A stretch of 64,000 bases of DNA from Bacillus pumilus (lineage in GTDB: Bacteria; Bacillota; Bacilli; Bacillales; Bacillaceae). Below the pieces are notes generated by a model. The model was not told the origin of the DNA. It saw nothing but the letters and a program-made list of their open reading frames with translations, and made no database searches. Within the stretch, counting starts at the first letter, position 1. The number at the start of each line of letters is the position of its first letter. Below are positions 15,931 to 25,700 of the stretch, one piece after another. The stretch is taken from positions 744,001 to 808,000 of the forward strand of contig NZ_CP046128.1 of NCBI RefSeq assembly GCF_038738535.1, read 5' to 3'. The position numbers were made by a program, and so were the translations under genes.

Positions 15931-17655
15931 ATGGCGAAACAAAGGAAATTTGGAGGGTACACGATATCCTCTAAAATCATGTCAGTCGTTGTCGTAACAT
16001 TACTCGCAACCGTTGCACTATTCGTTTTAACATTTTATCTAGTCAGCCAGGATTTATCATCCCAGTTATTAAAGCAATTTGATTATCGATTAACAACAGA
16101 TATTGATACTGCAAAGAAAGAAATCGATAATTTGGATGGAAACGTTCTTGGCATTAGCGGGAAGGATGATCCCCTTTATGTGGAGGTCAAAAAGAAATTC
16201 AAGGAGCTTCAAGAAGATCATACGCTTGAGAACTTATACGTGCTATCTAATAAAGGCGGCAAAGAAAGAATTATTATATTAACTGGGGAAGAAAATGATT
16301 TTGATCAAGATTATGCCTTTTCAGATGAGATGAAACAAGCACTTTCTGAAGATAAAATGATCAAAAGTGATATTTACAAAGACTCATTTGGTACACATAA
16401 ATCAGTCTTTTTGCCAATCAAAGATTCAGGCGGTGAACTGACGGGGATTTTAGGAATTGATTTAGATGCATCTGTTGTGCCTGAAACAACGAAGAAGCTG
16501 ACGATCTATATCACGGTTGCATCTGCTATTGTGCTCATCGGTGGGTTGTTTTTCTCCTTTATCATGGGCAGAAGAATTGCGAAACCAGCACGTTCATTGA
16601 TGGAATCAGCGAACCGAATTGCTGACGGTGATTTAACTGGAATGGTAGAGGTTGAAAGTAAAGATGAGATCGGTCAACTTGCCGCATCCTTCCAAAAGAT
16701 GCAGGGGCGGATCAAAGAGCTCATTGCGAAGATCTCAAACTCATCTAGTGAAGTGTCGAAAATGTCCTCACAGCTTCGCACCGTAACGAATGAATCGAGT
16801 CAAAGTGCGCAGCAAGTGTCAGAAGCCATGACGAATATGAGTGAAGGAATCAATGATTCTGTCGCAAATATTACGGATTGTACAACATCCGTTGCAGAGA
16901 TCGATACTCAAATCGAAGGTGTCACAAAAGAAGTCGATGAAATGAAATCTGTTTCATCTGACGTACAAGAGCAGTCAGAATCTGGTCAAAAACTAGTGAA
17001 TCATGTGCTTGAGCATCTGAATATGTTACATGACAAGATGACCAACTCAAAGCAGGCAGCAGAAGAATTACAATCTCATTCCACGGAGATTGAAAGTGTC
17101 ATCTCGATTATTACGGACATTTCAGCGCAAACGAATCTGCTTGCACTGAATGCTTCAATTGAAGCGGCACGTGTTGGAGAAGAAGGAAAAGGGTTTGCTG
17201 TTGTGGCAGATGAGGTGCGTAAGTTAGCTGAGCAATCAGCGGATGCGGCTAAAACCGTTTCAGACCTCGTCATCGGCACACAGGAAAACAGTCAGCGTGT
17301 TCTTGAAAGCGTAGAGGAAAGCAGTAAAGCAGTGGAAGAAGGACGTGAACAAATGGAAGGCACGTCACAAAACTTCGCTGTGATTTACGATGGCGTATCT
17401 CAGTTTTCAAGAAGAACGAACAATTTGCTTGCTTCTATTAAGCAAGTAGAGCAAGCATATCAAACGATTTCTACATCGATTGAACAAATTTCGGTTGTAT
17501 CGGAAGAACACGCCGCCAGCTCTCAAGAAGTAGCGGCAGCAACAGAACAGCAAAGTGCTGGCATGCAGCAAATTTCAAGTGCGATTGAACAGCTCTCTGA
17601 TATGTCAGAGGACTTAGCACAGATGGTATCTACTTTCAAAATCGACAATAAATAA
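15931..17655 (+). CDS. Methyl-accepting chemotaxis protein
   Basis: A 574-residue transmembrane chemoreceptor. Seen: membrane helix 1 (~14-38), extracellular sensor (~39-188, single-Cache-like, ending [15 protein letters not shown]), membrane helix 2 (~190-212), HAMP (~213-268, [21 protein letters not shown]) and a long cytoplasmic coiled coil with the conserved hairpin tip [21 protein letters not shown] and adjacent adaptation helices. The C terminus has no CheR/CheB docking pentapeptide. Starts with ATG after GAGAGTGGAG. Operon partner of the decarboxylase, suggesting it may sense that enzyme's substrate or product; this is inference. Confidence 0.93.
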   Translation: MAKQRKFGGYTISSKIMSVVVVTLLATVALFVLTFYLVSQDLSSQLLKQFDYRLTTDIDTAKKEIDNLDGNVLGISGKDDPLYVEVKKKFKELQEDHTLENLYVLSNKGGKERIIILTGEENDFDQDYAFSDEMKQALSEDKMIKSDIYKDSFGTHKSVFLPIKDSGGELTGILGIDLDASVVPETTKKLTIYITVASAIVLIGGLFFSFIMGRRIAKPARSLMESANRIADGDLTGMVEVESKDEIGQLAASFQKMQGRIKELIAKISNSSSEVSKMSSQLRTVTNESSQSAQQVSEAMTNMSEGINDSVANITDCTTSVAEIDTQIEGVTKEVDEMKSVSSDVQEQSESGQKLVNHVLEHLNMLHDKMTNSKQAAEELQSHSTEIESVISIITDISAQTNLLALNASIEAARVGEEGKGFAVVADEVRKLAEQSADAAKTVSDLVIGTQENSQRVLESVEESSKAVEEGREQMEGTSQNFAVIYDGVSQFSRRTNNLLASIKQVEQAYQTISTSIEQISVVSEEHAASSQEVAAATEQQSAGMQQISSAIEQLSDMSEDLAQMVSTFKIDNK

Positions 17656-17659
17656 CGAG

Positions 17660-17692
17660 AAAGCTGACTCTTGTGAGAGAGTCAGCTTTTTT
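17660..17692 (+). terminator. Terminator after the chemoreceptor gene
   Basis: AAAGCTGACTCT/AGAGTCAGCTTT around a short loop, then T-run. Confidence 0.88.
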
Positions 17693-17734
17693 GCTATGCT
17701 TAATCAAATCGTTGCAGACGAAAGGAGAAACGCC

Positions 17735-18120
17735 ATGGATTTTGCACAGAGATTATCAGAAGAACGGATCAAAAAAGCGATGGATCACGGGGCTTTTGAA
17801 GGATTATCTGGCTTTGGCAAACCCCTGCCTAAAGATGATGCTGCTCATGTACCTGAAGAACTCAGAATGGGTACAGGATGATGAAAAATGCTGGCTTTGC
17901 TGGGGAAGAAACAGCACTGAAAAAAGAACTCATGACCGTCAAAGAGCTTCTTCACTCCAGTATAGACGGAGAGGAAAGAAAAAAACTTTCTCTCATATGT
18001 GAAGAAAAACAAAAACGCCTGGATGAACTCACATCTAAGCGTCAAACTTTTGCCCGTCCAGCCTCCTCCTTTTATAAAAACAGGGTCTACGAAAAATTAA
18101 CGGAGCATAAAAAAAGATGA
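17735..18120 (+). pseudogene. DUF1992 (DnaJ-C28-like) gene, frameshifted
   Basis: A DUF1992 protein split into two overlapping frames. Frame 1 (17735-17881) reads MDFAQRLSEERIKKAMDHGAFEGLSGFGKPLP through PEELRMGTG then stops; frame 2 (17878-18120) continues MMKNAGFAGEETALKKEL to the end. The family reads ELRM-x-Y-R-M-x-KNAGF through this point, so restoring one T after 17872 (GGT-TAC-AGG) fuses the halves into a normal 128-residue protein. Start ATG has GAAAGGAG 9 nt upstream. Either a real one-base deletion or a sequencing error. DUF1992 proteins are small and of unknown function. Confidence 0.8.
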
Positions 18121-18126
18121 TGACAC

Positions 18127-18163
18127 GCTGCCTCTCCTGAGCACATTGAGGGAGCTTTTTTTA
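18127..18163 (+). terminator. Probable terminator after the DUF1992 gene
   Basis: GCTGCCTC against GAGGGAGC (one mismatch) followed by seven T. Confidence 0.6.
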
Positions 18164-18184
18164 TGAAAGCGCTGCATTTTGTTG

Positions 18185-18235
18185 TTGACTACATGTATAT
18201 ACAAATATAAAATAAGAAACAAACATGTATATACA
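18185..18235 (+). promoter_or_regulatory. treP promoter with two TreR operators
   Basis: -35 TTGACT (18185-18190), 17-bp spacer, -10 TAAAAT (18208-18213). Two copies of ACATGTATATACAA, core TGTATATACA at 18194-18203 (inside the spacer) and 18226-18235 (downstream), 32 bp apart, about three helical turns. These match the TreR palindrome TTGTATATACAA. A partial catabolite-repression-like sequence TGAAAGCGCT lies at 18164-18173. Confidence 0.85.
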
Positions 18236-18284
18236 AGTTTTTTGGTTCTTTTTTCTTATAAAAAACGATCTCGGAGGGGATAGC

Positions 18285-19721
18285 ATGGCTGATTATCAGG
18301 CAGCAGCAGATCAGATTGTGAAAGCCATCGGCGGCAAAGAAAATATTGATCAAGCAACACATTGTGTGACAAGGCTGCGCTTTGTACTGAAAGATGAAGG
18401 AAAGGTTGACGAGAAAGCACTTGAACAAATAGAAGAAGTGAAGGGATCTTTCTCAGCGAACGGTCAATACCAAGTTGTGATCGGCCAAGGGGTCGTCAAT
18501 CGAGTATATGCTGAAATGGTGAAACAGACAGGCATTGGGGAAGCCACAAAAGAGGACGTTAAGCGTGCCTCTGATCAAAAATTAAATCCATTGCAGCGTG
18601 CTGTGAAAACGCTTGCGGATATCTTTATTCCGATTCTTCCTGCCATCGTCACAGCCGGTTTATTAATGGGGATTAATAATATTTTAACAGCTCCAGATAT
18701 TTTCTTTGATCAAAAATCGATTGTGGATGTGTATCCGGCATGGGCTGATTTAGCGAATATGATCAACTTGATTGCAGGCACTGCCTTCACATTTCTGCCC
18801 GCATTAATCGGCTGGTCAGCAGTGAAGCGGTTTGGGGGAAATCCGCTCTTAGGGATGGTCCTTGGGCTGATGCTCGTACACCCAGACTTATTAAATGCGT
18901 GGGGCTATGGAGCGGCTGAAAAGTCCGGTGAGATTCCTGTCTGGAATTTGTTTGGACTTGAAGTGCAAAAGGTAGGCTATCAAGGGCAGGTTCTTCCGAT
19001 ACTCGTCGCCTCCTATTTACTTGCAAAGCTCGAATTATTCATCACAAAACGGACACCTGAAAGCATTCAGCTGTTAGTGGTTGCACCGATTACGTTATTA
19101 GTCATTGGCTTTTTATCCTTTATCGTCATTGGACCTGTTACATTTGCAATCGGTAACGTTTTAACATCTGGACTTGTGGCTGTATTCCAGCAGTTCGCAG
19201 CACTTGGCGGTCTATTATACGGCGGATTGTACGCTGCATTAGTGATTACAGGGATGCACCATACGTTCCTCGCTGTCGATATTCAATTGATTAATTCCAA
19301 ACTGCATGGCACGTTTCTATGGCCGATGCTCGCACTGTCTAATATCGCACAAGGATCAGCCGCACTCGCGATGATGTTTGTTTTAAAAGATGAAAAGCAA
19401 AAGGGGCTCTCACTGACATCAAGTATTTCCGCTTACTTAGGAATTACCGAGCCAGCGATGTTTGGCGTCAACCTGCGCTATCGATTCCCATTTATTTTTG
19501 CACTCATTAGCTCTGGTTTAGCTGGTATGTTTATCGCCTCTCAAGGGGTGCTGGCAAGCTCAGTTGGTGTTGGAGGCATTCCAGGAATCTTCTCCATTAT
19601 CCCGAAATATTGGGGCGCATTTGCGATAGGGATGGTCATTGTACTCATCGTCCCGTTCATTGGAACCCTTTTGTATGCAAAGCTAAAAAAGAAGAAAGAT
19701 GTTTCACAAGAACTTAACTAG
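18285..19721 (+). CDS. treP: PTS trehalose permease, EIIBC
   Basis: A 478-residue membrane permease that imports trehalose as trehalose-6-phosphate. Seen: N-terminal EIIB domain (~1-90) with phospho-Cys27 in ATHCVTRLRFVL and the glucose-family loop GQYQVVIGQGVV; C-terminal EIIC domain (~110-470) with many helices, GMHHTFLAVDIQL and the motif YLGITEPAMFGVNLRYRFPF. No EIIA domain, as in B. subtilis TreP. Start ATG chosen because CGGAGGGGATAGC precedes it; the open frame upstream crosses the operator. First gene of treP-treA-treR; 15 bp to treA. Induction through TreR. Confidence 0.96.
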   Translation: MADYQAAADQIVKAIGGKENIDQATHCVTRLRFVLKDEGKVDEKALEQIEEVKGSFSANGQYQVVIGQGVVNRVYAEMVKQTGIGEATKEDVKRASDQKLNPLQRAVKTLADIFIPILPAIVTAGLLMGINNILTAPDIFFDQKSIVDVYPAWADLANMINLIAGTAFTFLPALIGWSAVKRFGGNPLLGMVLGLMLVHPDLLNAWGYGAAEKSGEIPVWNLFGLEVQKVGYQGQVLPILVASYLLAKLELFITKRTPESIQLLVVAPITLLVIGFLSFIVIGPVTFAIGNVLTSGLVAVFQQFAALGGLLYGGLYAALVITGMHHTFLAVDIQLINSKLHGTFLWPMLALSNIAQGSAALAMMFVLKDEKQKGLSLTSSISAYLGITEPAMFGVNLRYRFPFIFALISSGLAGMFIASQGVLASSVGVGGIPGIFSIIPKYWGAFAIGMVIVLIVPFIGTLLYAKLKKKKDVSQELN

Positions 19722-19736
19722 TGGTGGTGAAGGAAA

Positions 19737-21437
19737 TTGAAACAACAAACAAACGAACCGTGGTGGAAAAAAGCGGTGGTCTATCAAATTTACCCGAAGA
19801 GCTTTTTAGATACAACGGGCTCAGGTACAGGCGATATCAATGGTGTGACAAAAAAGCTTGATTATATCAAACAGCTGGGGGCGGATTGTATTTGGCTGAC
19901 GCCAATGTATGAGTCCCCGCAGCATGACAACGGCTATGATATTAGTGACTATACAAAAATCCATGACATGTACGGCACAATGGCGGATTTTGAACACATG
20001 CTGAAAGAAGCCCATGATCGAGGCATACGAGTCATCATGGATTTAGCCGTCAATCATACATCCATTTTCCATGAGTGGTTTCAAGCCTCACGCGAGTCAA
20101 AGGATCATCCTTATCGAGATTATTATATTTGGAAGGAGCCTAAAGCAGACGGATCACCGCCGAATGATTGGCAGTCAAAATTTGGCGGTCCAGCCTGGGA
20201 GCTAGATGAAGCAACGGGAGAGTATTATCTTCATTTATACGATGTCACACAGGCGGATCTCAATTGGGAAAAGGATGAGGTGCGCAGGCAAGTATATGAC
20301 ATCATGCATTTTTGGTTTGATAAAGGAATTGATGGATTCAGGCTGGATGTCATCAACAACATCTCGAAAGATCAACGCTTCTTAGATGACGCCGGACAGT
20401 CTGTGCAAGGAGACGGCCGGATGTATTATACGGATGGCCCAAGAATTCATGAGTTTCTGCATGAAATGAATCAAGAGGTTTTTTCGAAATATGACAGCAT
20501 GACAGTCGGGGAAATGTCTTCAACGAATATCACAGACTGCATTCGGTATACAAGACCGGATCGGCAGGAGCTGGATATGACGTTTAATTTCCATCATTTA
20601 AAGGTCGATTATCCAAACGGAGAAAAATGGGCCCTCGCACCATTTGATTTTCAGGAATTGAAGTCGATTCTGTCCGAATGGCAGACGAAAATGCATGAGG
20701 GCGGCGGCTGGAATGCGCTCTTCTGGTGCAATCATGATCAGCCGCGTATCGTCTCAAGATACGGTGATGATGAAACGTACCATCAGCAATCAGCGAAGAT
20801 GCTGGCGACTACCATTCATCTCATGCAAGGGACTCCGTATATTTATCAAGGTGAAGAAATTGGCATGAAGAATCCTCGGTTTGAGGACATATCGTCTTAC
20901 CGCGATATTGAATCACTTAATATGTATGAAGCCATGCTTGAAAAAGGGAAATCAAAGGAAGAAGCACTCGCCATTTTACAGGTCAAGTCAAGAGATAATG
21001 CGAGAACACCGATGCAGTGGACCTCAGAAAAGAATGCAGGTTTCTCAAAAGGAACACCTTGGATTGAGCCAGCCAATAACGACATTTCGGTCGAAGCTTC
21101 ATTAAAAGATAAGACATCTATTTTCTACCACTATCAAGCCCTTTGCAGGCTGCGTAAAGAACTTGACGTGATCACATATGGAAGCTTCACCTTACTCTTA
21201 GCAGATGACCCGAAGGTTTTTGCTTATGTGAGAGAAAGTGATGAGGAGAAGCTTCTTGTGATCAATCACTTTTACGCAGGAGAGACGGACTTTACGCTTC
21301 CTGATGAGCTTGTGCAGGCTATAGATGAGATGGAGGGGCAAGTGCTGTTATCCAATTATGAGGATGTACCGGCAGATATGAAGGGATTTACGTTGCGTCC
21401 ATATGAGTCAATCGTTTATCATTTAACCAAACGCTAG
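19737..21437 (+). CDS. treA: Trehalose-6-phosphate hydrolase (GH13)
   Basis: A 566-residue cytoplasmic alpha-glucosidase family 13 enzyme that splits trehalose-6-phosphate into glucose and glucose-6-phosphate. Seen: (beta/alpha)8 barrel with GH13 regions MDLAVNHTS, GIDGFRLDVINNIS (nucleophile Asp, ~residue 203), TVGEMSSTN (acid Glu, ~255) and NHDQPRIVSRYGD (transition-state Asp, ~328), then a C-terminal beta domain. Starts with TTG after GGTGGTGAAGG. Second gene of the trehalose operon. Oligo-1,6-glucosidases are close relatives, but operon context decides for TreA. Confidence 0.96.
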   Translation: MKQQTNEPWWKKAVVYQIYPKSFLDTTGSGTGDINGVTKKLDYIKQLGADCIWLTPMYESPQHDNGYDISDYTKIHDMYGTMADFEHMLKEAHDRGIRVIMDLAVNHTSIFHEWFQASRESKDHPYRDYYIWKEPKADGSPPNDWQSKFGGPAWELDEATGEYYLHLYDVTQADLNWEKDEVRRQVYDIMHFWFDKGIDGFRLDVINNISKDQRFLDDAGQSVQGDGRMYYTDGPRIHEFLHEMNQEVFSKYDSMTVGEMSSTNITDCIRYTRPDRQELDMTFNFHHLKVDYPNGEKWALAPFDFQELKSILSEWQTKMHEGGGWNALFWCNHDQPRIVSRYGDDETYHQQSAKMLATTIHLMQGTPYIYQGEEIGMKNPRFEDISSYRDIESLNMYEAMLEKGKSKEEALAILQVKSRDNARTPMQWTSEKNAGFSKGTPWIEPANNDISVEASLKDKTSIFYHYQALCRLRKELDVITYGSFTLLLADDPKVFAYVRESDEEKLLVINHFYAGETDFTLPDELVQAIDEMEGQVLLSNYEDVPADMKGFTLRPYESIVYHLTKR

Positions 21438-21456
21438 AAAATGGGGCGGAGGGAAA

Positions 21457-22185
21457 ATGAAAGAGAATAAGTTTCGAGTGATTTATGATCAGCTCGCAAG
21501 ACGAATTGAACAAGGTGATTGGCAGGATAAAGGCATTCTGCCATCAGAGCATGAGCTGTCCTTGATGTACGATACGTCCCGTGAGACGGTGAGAAAGGCA
21601 TTAAATATCCTTGTGCAAAATGGCTATATCCAAAAAATCCGCGGGAAAGGCTCTGTCTTGCTGAATCGTGAGAAAATGCAATTCCCAGTCTCGGGTCTCG
21701 TCAGCTTTAAAGAGCTTTCCCAAACACTTGGCCGAATGACCGTTACGACGGTTCACGAATTTGGTTTAATCAAACCGGATCAGTATATTCAGTCTCAGCT
21801 GAAAATAAGTGGGCAGGAGGATGTCTGGGAAGTCATCCGCTCTCGCAATATTAGCGGAGAAGAAGTGATTTTAGACAAGGATTACTTTTTGCAAAAGCAT
21901 GTGTCAGTCTTGTCGAAGGACATATGCGAAGGGTCCATCTACGAGTATATTGAAGGAGAGCTCGGTGTATCAATCAGCTATGCCCAAAAGGAATTTGTGG
22001 TAGAGCCATGTACAGAAGAGGACGCCAAGTATCTTGATTTGAACGGGTTTGACCATGTCGTCGTCGTGAAAAATTACGTGTTCTTAGAGGATACAAGTTT
22101 ATTTCAATACACGGAAAGCCGTCACCGATTAGACCGCTTCAGATTCGTCGATTTTGCAAGAAGAGAAAAAGTGGACAGAGCATAG
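21457..22185 (+). CDS. treR: Trehalose operon repressor TreR (GntR family)
   Basis: A 242-residue GntR/HutC-type repressor. Seen: N-terminal winged helix (~1-70; LPSEHELSLMYDTSRETVRKALNILVQNGYI, RGKGSVLLN) and a C-terminal UTRA ligand domain (~95-240; YIQSQLKISGQEDVWEVIRSR). In B. subtilis TreR binds the two operators before treP and is released by trehalose-6-phosphate. Start ATG has GGCGGAGGGAAA upstream. The stop codon lies inside a hairpin whose 29-bp sequence is repeated exactly at 22707-22735. Confidence 0.95.
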   Translation: MKENKFRVIYDQLARRIEQGDWQDKGILPSEHELSLMYDTSRETVRKALNILVQNGYIQKIRGKGSVLLNREKMQFPVSGLVSFKELSQTLGRMTVTTVHEFGLIKPDQYIQSQLKISGQEDVWEVIRSRNISGEEVILDKDYFLQKHVSVLSKDICEGSIYEYIEGELGVSISYAQKEFVVEPCTEEDAKYLDLNGFDHVVVVKNYVFLEDTSLFQYTESRHRLDRFRFVDFARREKVDRA

Positions 22186-22194
22186 GCTCTGTCC
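22166..22194. repeat. Direct repeat, copy 1: treR 3' end and hairpin
   Basis: A 29-bp sequence running from five A through GGACAGAGC-ATAG-GCTCTGTCC. It includes the last five codons and stop of treR and forms a 9-bp-stem hairpin, but is followed by ATTTCAGG, a poor T-run. Identical to 22707-22735. Confidence 0.9.
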
Positions 22195-22258
22195 ATTTCA
22201 GGTTTTGGGAGAAGGAGAGAGATAGACGACGAATAGATCACCATTTTTAGGAGGAAAG

Positions 22259-22693
22259 ATGATTAGATTAAATAGACCACTAAAATTAAGAGATTTAGAA
22301 ATATTCAGCGTGATGAAAGATCATCAGATTTTATGTTATGTCATCATTGAAGATACGCGAAAACCGTTTACGGAAGAAGACAGAAAGCTAGAACCATTAT
22401 GTTATATGGATGAAGAAGATATACAAGCGATTTTGAATGTTTTTCATATTTCCATTATCAATGATGAAAAATTAAGTAAAGAGGATTTAACTCTTGTAGA
22501 AGATTATTTTGCTGATTTTGTAAATAATACGAACTTAACGAATTTTATTATAAGAGATTATGTTTTAAAGGATTTATATGATGTCGATGATGAAAATGAC
22601 ATCATGTTCTTTAATAGAATGCTTCGTCATATAGGGTCAGATGATGTGAAAGAATTTGACGACCGCAATTGGATCTATTTATCTCAAGATTGA
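22259..22693 (+). CDS. Hypothetical protein between duplicated treR terminators
   Basis: A 144-residue acidic soluble protein (MIRLNRPLKLRDLEIFSVMK..., ending DDRNWIYLSQD) that I do not recognise. Seen: mixed alpha/beta pattern, Asp/Glu-rich, no signal peptide, no membrane helix, no cofactor motif. The ATG has an excellent AGGAGGAAAG site. The gene is AT-richer than the trehalose genes. It lies between two identical 29-bp copies of the treR end, where B. subtilis has yfkO, suggesting an insertion or exchange. Function unknown. Confidence 0.8.
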   Translation: MIRLNRPLKLRDLEIFSVMKDHQILCYVIIEDTRKPFTEEDRKLEPLCYMDEEDIQAILNVFHISIINDEKLSKEDLTLVEDYFADFVNNTNLTNFIIRDYVLKDLYDVDDENDIMFFNRMLRHIGSDDVKEFDDRNWIYLSQD

Positions 22694-22706
22694 TGTCTTA
22701 TTCCAT

Positions 22707-22740
22707 AAAAAGTGGACAGAGCATAGGCTCTGTCCTTTTC
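22707..22740 (+). terminator. Direct repeat, copy 2: functional-looking terminator
   Basis: Same 29 bp as 22166-22194 (ends at 22735), here followed by TTTTCCTTT, a better T-run. It terminates the 144-residue gene and probably represents the ancestral treR terminator. It also abuts the end of convergent yfkN. Confidence 0.8.
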
Positions 22741-22742
22741 CT

Positions 22743-25700
22743 TTAGGATGATACATTTTTTCTTGTACGCTTGCGCTGGTAGTAATAAAGGATACCGCCT
22801 GCGGCGAGCATGAGCACGCCAATCAGTACAGCTGTATACATCATCGTGGCTGTATTCGGCAGTGTGCCGCCTTGGAGGCCGGTTCCATCTTGGTTTGGAT
22901 CTGTACCTGTGCCTCCGCCTGGTGCTGATGTTTCGCCGTCTCCACCAGTTTGATCTGGAGTTGTTCCAGCTGCCCCGCTTTGGTTGAGGACGGTGTATTC
23001 GCTGAAGTGCTCGGTTTGACCTGATGCGACTCCGTTTTCAAATGATCCATTACTAGTTTTGGCGTAACGATTTTTCTTGCGATCCACATAATACACACTA
23101 GGTTTTTTCGCTTTTTGAGGCTCGTCTAGTGTAAAGGATAGAGTGACCGGGTCTTTAAAGGTCGAAACCTTTTTCTTGTCTTGTTTGATTTGGAAATCAT
23201 ACGTATCCGTTAATGCGTTTTTCACTTTATCCGTCTTTGTCATCCATATATCTGCGCTTTTCTCGGATAAATTCGAGAGCGGCAATGCGAGTCCCACTTT
23301 GTCATGATAGATGGTGACGTTTGGATCTTGCTCTCTTTTCTTCAGCTCTGCTATTTGCGCTTTTGATAGAGACAATTGAACGTTTTTCGCTTTGCTTGCT
23401 TTGTCTAGATAGAGCAATGCTTTGTTTGTATGCTGCACATATGTTTGGAATTTCTTATCATCTTGAATGTCATAAGCGCCTTTCCCTTTCGCACGAGGAA
23501 GGAACACTTCTTTCACCCTGTGATCGATAACAGGCGAAATCTGCCCGTCTGCCTTTTCAATTTGCTCTTTGAAGATTTCATAGTCGACATAACCTAAGTC
23601 TTCGCCGTGAGAGGCTTCTGTAAAGACGCTGTAGCCGTCGCCGCCTGTGCCGACAAATGCGTTTGTAGCTACGCGGTATGTTTTCTCATCATCAATATCC
23701 GTCAGTTGACCTTTTTGGTCTTTCAGTTTCACATCAATCAGTCTGCTGCCAGCTGGTTTACTGAGTGTAAACGTATATTCAATGCCAGCTGCATGAGGGA
23801 ATGCGCCTCCGCCTTCCTCTATGCCTGACAGCCCCTGTTCGAGTGCTTTTTTAATTTGACTGCCTTTTAAATCTGCGACATAAAGTGTATTTCCGAAAGG
23901 CATCACCGTTAAAATATCACCTAAAGTGATATCTCCTTTTTCAATGCTGCCTCGAATACCGCCGCCGTTTGTGATGGCAAGGTCAGCACCGGCAGATTCT
24001 TGCGCTTTCTGCAGCATGCCGTCGGCAATAAAGTTCCCAAGATTCGTTTCCTTCGCACGGACGTGCTCGCGTTGTCCGTCTAATAGGACATCTGTATAGC
24101 CGACTTTTTCTGTTTTTAAATCTTGAATATCTGCTTTGTACCCATCAAGGATCGCTTTTGCATCTGCATCTTCTTTGACAGAGTCATCAATAGAGATCAG
24201 GTCAAAAGAAGATTCTTTTGGCTGTACGACGCCTTTTTTGTCAAAGGCTACGTCTACTTTCCCTAAAAATTGTCCGTAGTCTTTCACCTGAGCGACAATT
24301 GTAGGTTCTTTTTTATTGATGACCTTTAATTTTTCAACAAGTGTGTGCGTGTGACCGCCAATGATTAAATCAATACCGTCAACTTTTTGAGCCAGCTCAA
24401 GATCACGATTGTAGCCAATGTGTGTTAACGCAATGATTTTATTGATTTTTTCTTCTGTTTGAATGGTGTTGACTGTTTCTTTTGCTTTCTTGTACGCTTC
24501 TTTAAATTGAATGTTAGGACCGCTGCTGGATGTAATGGCTGTGTCTTCAGTCGTTAAGCCGAATACGGCCACCTTTTCACCATTAACATCAAGCAGGATG
24601 TAAGGGTAGATCCCGGCTTCTTTTTTCTCACCAGCTTTAAATGAGGCTGGTTTTTTCACTAAGTCGCTCAATTGTTTTTCCTTCGAGACATCCACGTTTG
24701 ATGACACGACCGGGAATCGAGGCTTTTCAAATTGATGACGGTTTTTCGGATCGACATCTGATGCATCACCTGTCAGAAATTGACGTAGTACAGAAGGACC
24801 TTTGTCAAATTCATGATTACCAAACGTCATGGCATCGTATTTCATTAAGTTCATCAATTTCAGATCGGCAAGTCCTTGCCATTTTGTGAAGTATAGGTCA
24901 CCAGAGAAGACATCTCCAGCGTCCAATAAAATATTGTTCTTGCTTTCAGCACGGATTTCTTTGATCTTTGTTGCGCGTCTTGCCGCATCATCAAGGTGTG
25001 CGTGTGTATCGTTCGTATGCATGACTGTTAAATTCCAGTTGTCTGATGAAGGCGGTTCTGTTGTTCCATCCTCTTTAAAGGCTAGCTTGTACACACCAAG
25101 ACCATCTGTGCTTGCGTTACGAACAAAGTCTACGCTGCTTGATTTCTCAGCAAACGGTTTGGCTAAAAGAGAAGATTCAAATGTTAAAGTTGCGCCTTTC
25201 ACCGGTGCAATGGCCCAGTTTTGATCAGCACTTGGGTTGATGGTTTTTTGTTCGATAATATAATCCATCAGCACTTGACGGTTCTCATCTGCTGAGGCAA
25301 GCACCACTTTATCTTGGGTCAGATGCGGAAAGCCTCCGCCGCCAGAAGCACGATAGTTATTTGTCACGACTAAAAATTCTTGATTGTCAGAGACTGTTTT
25401 CCCGTTGTAAGACAGGTTTTTGATGCGGTTTGCATTGGCGTTGACAAGTGTGCCTGTTGTGCTGTATTTAGCAGGCTGCGTCACATCGACTTGGTATGTC
25501 ACACCATCTATTACATCAAAGTTATACGAGCGGTATTCCTCGTTTAAAATCGGCTGTTCTTTTGAAACGTTCGGTTTGATCTGATTAAACTGTCCGGCAG
25601 ACATCTCTAACCAGTCTTTCACTTCACTGCCTCTCAGTTTCACAATCTGCACAGTGTTATCGTAAAGGTAGAGATCGCCGATGTTCTTAATCGCTAAATC

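Noticed and set aside
18164..18173. Catabolite-repression (cre) site before treP
   Set aside because: TGAAAGCGCT matches only the left half of the consensus; the right half (GCATTT) does not fit, so it is mentioned but not called.
24829..25224. 131-codon rightward frame inside yfkN
   Set aside because: Antisense to a well-conserved enzyme region, no ribosome site.
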